A stretch of DNA of 64,000 nucleotides from the NCBI GenBank assembly GCA_020726505.1, contig JAHLEZ010000020.1:496001-560000 (forward strand), written 5' to 3'. The stretch is from Leptodontidium sp. MPI-SDFR-AT-0119 (taxonomy: Eukaryota; Ascomycota; Leotiomycetes; Helotiales; Leptodontidiaceae). Positions 55,955-64,000 of the stretch are shown one piece after another; the first letter of the stretch is position 1, and every line of letters starts with the position of its first letter. Both the position numbers and the translations under genes were made by a program. The notes beneath the pieces were generated by a model. It saw nothing but the letters and a program-made list of their open reading frames with translations. It had not been told where the DNA came from and ran no database searches.

Positions 55955-56207
55955 CCAAAGCTCGCCGTTATTCCAATGAAATTCGTCTTTGAATTCTTCT
56001 AATAAGTCGAGATATTGCCAATCGGATGAGGCGTGAACCACAGTAGTAAAACCCTTCATGAGTTCTTCCCAGCGCTCCATAGTAGGAAACTTTCCTTTGC
56101 AGTTGACTAATACGTTCTTGGAGATATGCCAAAAGCAGAGAAAGCGCTTCGTACGAATTGCTGGAAAAGTGAGGTCAATGGCGTGTATTAGGGCTAATTC
56201 GCAACAC

Positions 56208-56285
56208 TTTTTTCGAATCTTTTTGACCCCTCTGCGAACTCTCAATTTCCAACTTTATTTCACTATAAACTACTAGTACTCCCTA
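56208..56285. repeat. 75-bp dispersed repeat, second copy
   Basis: Matches 29636-29709. Its left edge coincides with the end of the MULE coding similarity. The short stretch to 56440 after it holds no gene. Confidence 0.75.
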
Positions 56286-56440
56286 TATCCAGGCCCGCTA
56301 GTCATTCAAGATGACGAGTAGTCCTGGACCAATGGAGTTGTCTGACCCGCCAGAGGCATTAAGTGTTTTGACAGGTTCTGAATATATTGGCTGAACTGCT
56401 GCTCATCGTATGGACAGATCTCCATATAAATACAGTCTAT

Positions 56441-57890
56441 CATGATGATGAAGGTCTATTCCGCCCGGCTAAGCCTAAAGGGCACTAGTACTATTTACAT
56501 GGGTTCGATTCCTCTAGTTCCGCCATAGTCTCGTGACAGCCCCTACGTTCGCTTTGAACGGTTTTTTGTTCTAGCCTTTGATTCTACAATTCGACGTGGT
56601 CTCGTGGGTTTGTTAGTAGTAAGTGTACTTGGAGACAACTCCTCCAAGTGTTCAACGTCCTATCTTCGGCGGTTGAATCAAGACCTGCTAAGTCACGAAG
56701 GTGCGTGGTGGGTTAGTTGAGGAAGGGGGGAAGGGGAAAACAAAAGGAAGGGGGAGTCTTAATGCAAGTCACGCCTGTGACGTCTGGGTTGCTGTGTGTT
56801 CCACCTCTTTGTCGAGTCGGCCTGTTGCGATGGCGTACTTGATAGTGGTCCGTACCGCTTCGATGTCGGGTTTCCAATTCAGCGGGTCAGATGGTGCTTT
56901 CCCTCCTAGGTAGTAGGAGAGGCTACCCCTTCTGGTCTCCGTTTGCTCTGGTAAGCATTCTCGGTACGTGTCCCACAATGAGCAATTAAAGAGGAAGCGT
57001 TCAACTGTTTCTCTTGCCTGTCCGCAAGCACACTGATCCGATTCTGCTGCCCCGATACGATGTAGATACCCGTTGAGCCGTGCCATGCCCGTCCGCAGCT
57101 GTGCTAGCACGTTTGCTTCCGTTCTTCCCAAGGCGTCGTACAAGGTACGGGTGTGTCGCCCTGGCAACGCTGTGTCTATTTTCTTCAGGTGTTTCCCCAC
57201 CCTATCAGGGAGCGTGTTGCCGATTTGCCTCTTTGCTTTTGCTATGTTGATAATTGTAGATTTGGCGTTAGAGAATGGTTTCTGTGGTAATCTGCCTGTC
57301 TCCGTGGCCCTTCGTGTAGCCTTCTTGGCTTCTTTCCCCAGACGAAACTCTTGTTGTGCTGGAGCCCACATGAGGAGGACGCGATTGTATCCTTCCCTTA
57401 GTCCTCTAACTGCATCGCAAATTCGCATCACGCCGGCCTGACCCGACTGTTGTTTTGGTTGGCTTACCACGTGTAGCGCCGCCTGGTTGCTGGTGACGAT
57501 TGTGATCTCTCTCCTCAAGAGGTATGGGGGAACTCCCTGAATCGCCATTGCTATCGCCTCGAGCTCGGCAACGTATGGGTTTTGTTCTGATCTCGGTCCA
57601 AGGGTGATCGCGAATGTAATGGGCTGCCCATTTGGCATCCTACCGTAGGTGTCGAAAATGGCGCCTCCCATGCCTACCATGCCTCTCTCAGATGAGCTTG
57701 TTGCAACGCATATGCCGCTGATGCAATTGGCCGCTTCCGCCGCTCTCTCGCTGTCCGGGTTGATGATTACCGGTATTCGTGGTTCCCATGGGCTAATCGC
57801 ATATTCTTGGATGGTTTCTACAGTGTCTGTCGGTATATCTTCGTGTGCTTGGGCTGTCTTCTGCAATGGCGATGTGAATCTTCGCAATCC
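56441..57890 (-). mobile_element. LINE copy C, 5'-truncated
   Basis: The 3' tail (CATGATGATGAAGG) and 3' UTR start (TTCCGCCCGGCT, GCCTAAAGGGC) match LINE copy B. Similarity ends abruptly at about 57890 inside ORF2 (LRRFTSPLQ), a usual dead-on-arrival truncation. Confidence 0.85.
56769..57887 (-). pseudogene. LINE C ORF2 C-terminal third
   Basis: Open for 372 codons but without its own start. It begins RRFTSPLQKTAQAHEDIPTD, the counterpart of copy B position about 18060. It contains the RNase H-like region ICVATSSSERGMVGMGGAIF, AELEAIAMAIQ and ITIVTSNQAAL, which again lacks the catalytic Asp residues. It ends with the finger CACGQARETVERFLFNC. The endonuclease and RT are missing. The frame is undamaged, so the insertion is young. 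Confidence 0.85.
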
Positions 57891-58479
57891 CTATTACCTA
57901 TATACCCATCCTCTTCATCGAGTCGTTCTCATCAAACATATTCTCGCTTACAGCTTAGATCCGTTCAGGTAAAGTGGAAAGTGACATCTGTACTCACTAC
58001 TGTGTTGCGCTGAAAGTCCGTCCAGCGCGGCGAACGATGACGGCAAGCTCCAAAGGCTGAAAACCTTGTCATTGCAACGGCGGCTGTGACTCGTTCGTTG
58101 AGTCGTGGGGTGGTTGATGTGGCGGTCGTTAGAGTTGGGTTTAAGGTTTGGCCGGATGGATTACTGAACGCTGTTCTCGTAGCGAGCGCAGCGCTGACTC
58201 GGCGTGCGGAATTTGTTGGACTGCGACTGCGATATTTCCGTGATGAGACACCAAGAAGCTTGGGACGCGGAGACTTGGCACTTCCTTTCAATGACGCTCA
58301 GAGGGACCTGCGCTGTGATCCTCGCAGTTGATATTTGTCCGCTCATTCATTCTCATTGAGAAAGAAGTTCGTCCTGATCTTCGCATTTCGATCCCTTGGA
58401 ACTCCTCAGCATGCGACTTGTCTCAACAACACTGGTAGATTCTGCCTCCAGAACCTTTCGAATTGCTCCGACAGCACCT
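57891..58479. other. No confident gene
   Basis: Overlapping frames at 57965-58346 on both strands have no recognisable motif. The segment may hold the promoter of the kinase relic. Confidence 0.4.
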
Positions 58480-58945
58480 CGTGAGACAATCACTTATTAT
58501 CCTTCCGCCGGAGCCTGCTATCGAGGAAGACCAAATCCCTGACTATAACCCCCACCATTTTCATCCTGCGAATCCCTGCGAAGTTCTTAATAAGAGGTAC
58601 AACGATTGTGAAGCTTGGATGGGGTAGCTGTTCTACCGTTTGGCTTGCCCGAGATGTTAGCCGGTAATTGCAATTTAGCTCTGATAGTTATCCAGCTCAC
58701 TCACCCCCCTACAGTTGGAGATGGAGGTCGAAACCCCACGTGGCCTTAAAGATCAACAATTGCGATTTCGTCGACAAGGAAGCCGCTCAGCATGAACTGT
58801 GGATCTCTGGAACTTTGGCTAGTACGTACCCACTGCACGAAGGCTTTCCATATGTGCGAACTCCTCTCGAGAGCTTCGAAACGACGGGTCCGGACAGCTC
58901 ACACATATGCTTGGTTTATGAGCCCATGAGGGAGCCAGCCACTGT
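58480..58945 (+). pseudogene. SRPK-like protein kinase relic (N-lobe)
   Basis: Coding traces read IPDYNPHHFHPANPCEVLNK-RY, then in another frame IVKLGWGSCSTVWLARDVSR (glycine loop). A 51-nt intron (58664-58714) joins in phase to WRSKPHVALKINNC, with the VALK lysine, and ETTGPDSSHICLVYEPMREP. This order matches fungal SR-protein kinase-like families. One frameshift lies near 58605. The sequence stops at about 58945, where the triplet tail of LINE D begins, so the gene was cut after the N-lobe. Confidence 0.7.
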
Positions 58946-58950
58946 GGTTG

Positions 58951-59754
58951 TTATGATGATGATGATGATATGAATTAAACGTCTTGTTTGACCTCCCGAA
59001 GGGTATTAAGACGGGCTAAGCTAGTGGTTTACATACAAGAATAGTGGCTACATCAGCCAGAAGCACCGCCCAGCCAGTGAGTATGGGGGTGACTGCTACG
59101 ACTGATGGGAGGAGTAGGCTCGGGACTTCGTTCAGAAGTCGTCTCTTGAGGATGTAGGGATCCTCTCGTTAAAGAAGGGCCTCTGGTGGGAGAGTCACAA
59201 GAACGCGGCGGTCCTCACGTGACTTCGGCGGTGGCTTTGTGGGAGCACTCCTTGTAGAGCTCTTCGGCCCCGGGAACTGAGCTTTGTTTGGGGTGTTCTG
59301 CTTCAATTTGTCTGCGTATGACGCGTATCGAGACGCGTGTAGAACGTGCGGGGTGCCGTTGGCGCGGTCAGCGCTGAACTTGTTTTGGTAGAAGTTGATG
59401 AGGGCTCCCCCAACAGCCTTCGATATCTCTTCAGCGAGGAGCTGGTCTTGTTGCGTAGTATACTTGGCAGAGAAATCATCGAATTGGGTGGCGTAGTCTT
59501 GAAGGATACGCTCGGCTCGTCTGGCTTCGGTCACAGTGGCCTCGATGCCCTGCTGGAGGGTGCTGGTCACTGTTTTTGTAGTTCGTGGGGCCTCACCGTA
59601 CGGAACGACCGTAGGAGGATGGTTAACCTTCCTCTGGGTCTTCCTAGGCCTGTCCCCTATAGTAGGGGAGGAGGGTTCGAGTGGCCGTGTATGTCCGGCA
59701 TGTTGAGGGGGCTGAGGGGACTCCATCCTATCAAAAGAGCGCGTCAACGCTCGA
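58951..59754 (-). mobile_element. LINE copy D, internally deleted
   Basis: Minus-strand element with an ORF1 start (59726-59169), then a 3' UTR-like stretch and a GAT/ATC triplet tail at 58953-58970. The rest of ORF1 and all of ORF2 are absent, so an internal deletion or a template switch joined the two ends. A MITE abuts its 5' side. Confidence 0.65.
59169..59726 (-). pseudogene. LINE D ORF1 N-terminal fragment
   Basis: From ATG 59726: MESPQPPQHAGHTRPLEPSS, a coiled-coil-like TEARRAERILQDYATQFDDF, SRYASYADKLKQNTP and REDRRVLVTLPPEALL before a stop. The ASYADKL and DRRVLV(T/I)L motifs are typical of Tad1-type ORF1 proteins just before their RRM-like region. It differs from ORF1 of copies A and B. 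Confidence 0.65.
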
Positions 59755-60034
59755 TACTCTCCCCCCCCTGGCTTGAATGTTAAATGTGAAGAAAACTGGA
59801 CCGCGTGTGGGTAGTTTCTAGGTGTGTCTATCCAATAACTATACTTGTTTTGAGCCTTAGCCAGGGTTTTGAAGCTCTCTCGAACCTTCTACAGCCACCC
59901 TTGCTTTTACAACAGGCCAATTTTTGGCTCGTGCTTCGAGATAGACAAGGACCTCTGACCACTCACACTTTGAATATCAAGCCTCTGGCCCGCAAAAGTT
60001 GACATTTAACATTCAAGCCAGGGGGGGGAGAGTA
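59755..60034. mobile_element. MITE family 1, copy 3 (280 bp, best preserved)
   Basis: TACTCTCCCCCCCCTGGCTT, GAATGTTAAATGT at the left is mirrored by ACATTTAACATTCAAGCCAG, GGGGGGGAGAGTA at the right, TA at both ends. Length equals copy 1. No coding capacity. Ends and TA duplication indicate Tc1/mariner-type mobilisation. Confidence 0.92.
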
Positions 60035-60540
60035 TCAGGGGAAAAGGCCCTTCAGTCTGAATAAGTAGGTATTAGGAAGTCTTTTGATACGCGTTTGGAG
60101 TGGTTTCGAGCACAAATCGAAATCACGAAAATTGTTGTAGGTGACTGTGGTTGTTAGAGGCGCTGCAGAGATGGGAAGCTCTTTTTAGCCTTCCTCAAAG
60201 TTTATTTGACCTTCTTGCTACGGGGACTCGATTATCCTCACCCCGAGTGTCACATCGTCCATACAGGTATGATCTTTTGTCAAAACGAGAGTAGGTCATC
60301 CGCATACCATCAACTTCGTCTATCAATCCAGTTTTTGAGAACAAGCCCCTGAGAATTACAAGTTGGATGATAGCGTTCAACATGATCCACCACCTTCTTC
60401 GTAGCTCCTTGACCCGTCTGTAATACAGAACAGGCATTCCGTCCGTCGCAGTTGAGGAGAAAGACAGGAGCCATGGGCCCGACCATTGGAAACTCTTCCT
60501 TGAAAAGAGCTCGTGGAGGTTATGCAACGCGCCATACGAA
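60035..60540. other. No confident gene
   Basis: A 120-codon minus frame (60557-60195) has no recognised motif. It probably includes the hydrolase 3' UTR. Confidence 0.45.
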
Positions 60541-61906
60541 CTAGAGCTTACTAACAATCCATCCCTTGATAGCCTTAGCCGTCTCCCCTTCCTGACTCTC
60601 TTTGTATCCTAACTGTAAATCAATACTAGGCTGATCATGGTATTCACCCTCGAACACCTTGAACTCAACCTTCCCCTCTCCAAAGCCCTCCGTAAACTGC
60701 CTCTCAAACTTCGTAATGCCATCAAGCAACACCTCTTCATCCCCCACCACAATAAAAACTTCCTGAACCGGAATATCTTTCCACCAAGACGAAGGAGCCG
60801 TGATAGCTTGATTGTAGTAATCTGATGCGGAAGTGTGCGGCCAGGGGCATGCCAAGAATGCAGAACTCCATTCCATGCCTGCGTTGGTGGTGATAAGGTC
60901 TTTGTATTCGTTTTTTGCGAAGGAAGGGCATGTTAGGTCGAAGGAGACCCATGGTGAAATGAGGACGAGCCCGCGGAATGGAGAAGAGACGGAGACTTTT
61001 GGGATTGGGAGGGTAATTGAGGGGTGTGGGTGCGAGATGTGGGAGACGAGTGCTAAGGCTAGATTTGCGCCTGCGGAATCGCCCGACAGGATAATGTTAT
61101 TGGGTTCAATTAGAAGCTTGTTGGCCACGTGGTTTAGGAGCATAGAGGCCTGCTGAAGCTGGCGGGGGTATACTGCACCAGGTGCAAGGTCTGAAAGAAT
61201 TTAGCAGAAAAAAAAATGAAAAGTGGAGAGGACTTGTAATAGTACCATATGAGAGCATCAAACAAGCTACGTTTTTGCCTTTTTTGTTAAGAAGATCAAC
61301 GATCTGAAACATGAACTCGAACATCTCGGGGGATGCTGGCACAACGTATCCACCTCCTAATGAGCGTCACGTTAGTGCCATCCACATTCAGCGGCCGGTA
61401 GATTTACCGTGAAAATTGATAAGTAACTTCTCTGCCTTGCTGCTTCCAAGCCAGTGTGCTTGGGTACCATCTTCGAGAATTTCACTGTTTGGTGTGAATC
61501 TCCTCTTCTTGCAAGCAGCTCGATATGCATCATCCGTGGGTGCTGTCAGGTAACTAATTCCTTGTCAATTCCACTGGTTGCTCTACTCTGCCAGATCTGG
61601 AATAAACATACAGTTGCTGTCTAACGCTTGAACGGGTAATGAATTTTCTCAATGCTGAGAGGGCGACATATCTGTAGTAGCTCTTCGACGATTTTTCTAT
61701 GGATCGAAAAGGGCCTGTGAGGAGGGCTCCAATTGCAGTGGTCACTGATAATTTGGTAAGTATTGTTCTCATGAAGTGCAGAGTAGGGTGAACTGACAAA
61801 CTGCCAAAATAATAAAAATGGTGTCCAGTTTCTCAAGCAGTGATAAATCTCCCACGGTACGCCTCTGCGAACGGTATGAGGACGACTCTTTACTAGATGT
61901 AGGCAT
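60541..61906 (-). CDS. Alpha/beta hydrolase (HSL-type esterase/lipase), membrane-anchored
   Basis: Minus-strand exons about 61906-61612, 61553-61408, 61356-61246 and 61190-60541 join across introns of 58, 51 and 55 nt. The oxyanion motif HGGGYVVPAS is rebuilt over an intron. The nucleophile elbow is ILSGDSAGANLALAL, with Ser as nucleophile. The acid is in VVGDEEVLLDGI and the His in EGEYHDQP, so the triad is complete. Upstream lie a polar start (MPTSSKESSSYRSQRRTVGD), a hydrophobic anchor (KLDTIFIILAVCQF) and FRSIEKSSKSYYRYVALSAL. Between anchor and core one base is out of frame at about 61795, so either the gene carries an indel or exon 1 has a boundary I missed. This family hydrolyses small esters or acyl groups; substrate unknown. 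Confidence 0.78.
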
Positions 61907-63800
61907 CTTGGCTACGCGAGTAATTGACGGGTTTCTTGTATGGAGGCTGTGGCTTTGAGAGTAGATGTGGCGAACGACCGAGAGGTACGGAGAGAGCAAA
62001 GAGGCGTGGATCCTCGGCGTTGTCGCACGCACTTATTTAAGGTGGGCAACCATGAGCCAAGAGGCATTCTAGAACCGAGGTTTACCTCGACCCTTACCCG
62101 CGAGAACCCAGCCCTCCGAATCAGGCGAATGGCTTCTCCCCACTAGTCTTAGCGAAGCTTACAGCACACCGATCTCTCCTTCTGTGGTTGGGGTAGGTTT
62201 AACCGACGACTACGGAAGGTATTCTACGCTACGTCGCCAGTTCAGACCTCTAGCCTCTCAATTTGCAGAGATGTGTCATTTTCCGAATACCAGTTGGAAG
62301 ATGCTCGTGCTTTATGATCTTCTGTGCTCGTTTGTTCGCTTACACCGTCGACCTGTATTGACAACACTCAATACGATTCTGGCAAGATCGCCGATCGTCT
62401 ACATACCACCTGCCACTGAAGTTACTGAAATGACTTTCTGGAGATTTGTAAAACAGCTTTACTCTATGCATTGTTTCAAGCCTCAACAGAAGATTCGAGC
62501 TGGCAATGTGGGCGCATGGCTTTGCATCGAATCAACTCAAGGATTGTGGGCTTCCTTGCATCAAGCCTGCGATCGAGGCGCCGGAATACGGAACGATAGC
62601 AGACGAGGAAAATGAAGCTGTAGAGCTTCAGTTACCTGGAAAATCCATGCCGGAATAATTTCACAGAACTGAATTGAAATGGCGTCGAATTTGCCTTGGG
62701 CTCGCAGCTGGAGACTGGAGACCCCTGGGCGGCGGGTATCAGCTCGAATCATTCCACTGCGATTGAAGCAGATACACTTCAGAGCCCTCGGAATTTCTCC
62801 AGGGTAGGGGTGATACAGAGCTTTCATCCCTGCTTGGGAGTCGTGTCGACGACAACATTCAGCATGCACAATTGGTTGTGTTTGGGAGCTGCATTCAGCT
62901 GCCACTCTGCATTTCCCTGGATAACAGGAACTCATCAATCCAGATGCGACGATCTTCCAATACTGAGCTATCTTCAAATTGTTATACGAAGGTACAGCGA
63001 GGTGTGGTGGGTCAGTCTCTGCAAGACATTTCGGATCTATTCAGAACGACTGGCTTTGTTGATATCGCCAAGCCTTGGTCTTATGCCGAAGACTGCACTA
63101 GAGACTGTTTTCGCGGGGACGCCCCAGGCATTTCGCACTGAAAGAGAGACTTGTGGCTAGCTGAACGACTGGCTGAATTGTTGCCGAGAAACATACTTCG
63201 TAAACTCCAATACAACCCATTAAACGACCCTGCATTGGCAAAAGCTCCCGCACTCCCCAGCCCCCTTTTCTGGCCTCAGCGTTCTCGCTAGGCGAACCCA
63301 TCGCAATACGAGAGCAGCCGAACACAGCATCGTGCATAAAGCACTTTTTTCAACGAGAGGAGCCTCCGAAACAATCTGCAGGGCGTACCAAATGTGGAAA
63401 CGCTGAATCTCGGCTTGATCCGACGCCCGACGGCCTAATCATGGCTCATGGATTACGGGTCTTGCATCGACGGACGTTTCGCGGACTTGTTGTCGTGTAG
63501 AGGTCGAGAAAGATGCGAGCTGCACTGCAATCTTTCCCCAGATGTTCGTTGGCTACTGGGATGATGAGGAAGTGGCTGGCTGGTCAACTGAATGGGTCTT
63601 TGGATAATTGGATTTCAATGGAGCGAGGTGTAAGAATATCAATTACTGGTCAGCTGAGCTTGTTGAGTGAAATATTGTACCGCTTGAACACAGCGCCGTA
63701 TTGTTGCTGGGGTGGCGGAAGCACGGCACAGGTGAAGCGTGCCATGATGGAGAGGAAGGATAGAGAGGGTGTGCAAAGCCCGTACAGATCCACCAGGAGA
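61907..63800. other. No confident gene
   Basis: Frames of up to 154 codons on both strands, mutually overlapping. Only VVGQSLQDISDLFRTTGFVD (about 63006-63065 plus) hints at the end of a SAM-dependent methyltransferase, too little to call. The segment may contain a decayed gene. Confidence 0.4.
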
Positions 63801-63808
63801 TTATCACT

Positions 63809-63822
63809 TGGTATATAAACTA
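63809..63822 (+). promoter_or_regulatory. TATA-like box of the terminal gene
   Basis: TGGTATATAAACTA lies about 90 bp before the ATG at 63905, with a C/A-rich leader (CATCCACCAACACCTTCAAC) typical of well-expressed fungal genes. Confidence 0.55.
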
Positions 63823-63904
63823 CGAAATACCCAAAGAATACAAGTCAAACTCAAACCAAAAGAATTCTTTTTCTTTTAGATTCACATCCACCAACACCTT
63901 CAAC

Positions 63905-64000
63905 ATGACGCCGAACCTTGAGAAATGCTTCACGATGCGAGCCTACATCAGCCAGCAGGACATGCTTGACCTGAAGACAGTCCGGAACGGAACCAACCGC
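63905..64000 (+). CDS. Partial gene, N-terminus only
   Basis: ATG 63905 in a good context (CAACATGA) opens a frame of 32 codons that leaves the window: MTPNLEKCFTMRAYISQQDM then LDLKTVRNGTNR. There is no signal peptide. I do not recognise the family. The TATA-like box and C/A-rich leader support it as a real start. Confidence 0.55.
   Translation, partial: MTPNLEKCFTMRAYISQQDMLDLKTVRNGTNR

Larger units (their letters stand above)
51534..56245 (-). pseudogene. MULE transposase, split by a hAT insertion
   Basis: On the minus strand the 5' piece (about 56206-55963) reads CELALIHAIDLTFPAIRTKR, FLCFWHISKNVLVNCKGKFP and FKDEFHWNNGELW. It resumes across the hAT element in the 3' piece (52558-51534): WSVESANAS, REAVVYVIGQWLNPYSQYFV and LEVAHHILKNWI. 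A SWIM-like C..(x)MPCWHTI follows, then FHPHWHLIRPAP. After a frameshift near 51870 come RILSQFERFPRDNTR and a zinc-knuckle-like CSSC..H..RCVSC. These are the middle and C-terminal parts of fungal Mutator-like transposases. The N-terminus is missing: at about 56206 the frame joins a 75-bp repeat also present at 29636. Confidence 0.8.

Noticed and set aside
56490..56530. tRNA gene or SINE B box (GGGTTCGATTCC)
   Set aside because: It lies in the LINE C 3' UTR and the flanking bases do not form a T-arm or acceptor stem.
62561..62977. 138-codon minus ORF and overlapping plus ORFs
   Set aside because: Mutually overlapping frames with no recognisable family; left as unassigned sequence.

Overview
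The window reads as nuclear DNA of a filamentous ascomycete (Pezizomycotina). Short 48-130 nt introns with GT..AG ends and CTAAC-like branch points split nearly every gene. The gene families are also typical of this group: Zn2Cys6 regulator, Pth11-type receptors, CFEM domain, HET-NACHT-WD40 protein, DHA2-type transporter, chromodomain/Myb family. I cannot name the species; a leotiomycete-like or related lineage is only a guess.

The window is a transposon-rich accessory region. About half is mobile DNA. 1-5.8 kb: the edge of a membrane protein gene, MITEs and a four-TM protein gene. 5.8-8.8 kb: a decayed hAT transposon with intact 18-bp ends and an 8-bp target duplication. 8.9-10.6 kb: a broken kinase-like gene followed by a small MADS-like gene. 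11-22 kb: two different non-LTR retrotransposons head to tail, one with an intact ORF2. 22-29 kb: tandem repeats, a cytochrome b561 gene, a complete zinc-cluster regulator, an NLR-type hydrolase relic and an AT-rich non-autonomous hAT. 29-32 kb: relics of a chromodomain/Myb gene and of a HET gene, with MITEs. 32.9-34.4 kb: a complete Pth11-like receptor. 36-38.7 kb: a chromodomain/Myb gene broken by TAG codons. 41.9-44.1 kb: a CFEM-type Pth11-like receptor. 44.6-46.3 kb: a truncated AAA ATPase facing a truncated MFS transporter. 47.6-51.2 kb: a HET-NACHT-WD40 gene with near-identical WD repeats. 51.5-56.2 kb: an intact hAT nested in a broken MULE. 56.4-60 kb: truncated LINEs, a broken SRPK-like kinase and a MITE. 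60.5-61.9 kb: an alpha/beta hydrolase. 63.9 kb: the start of a gene that leaves the window.

No operon-like pathway is evident. The host genes that remain suit sensing and self/non-self recognition (two Pth11-like receptors, an NLR, HET and TPR relics), scattered among transposons. Old repeats carry many stop codons of the type expected from C-to-T change at CpA (TGG to TAG, CAA to TAA), which fits RIP-like mutation. The intact LINE ORF2 and the 52.6-56.0 kb hAT look recent. Exon structures were worked out by eye from splice consensus and reading-frame continuity; family assignments rest on motif recognition, without database searches.
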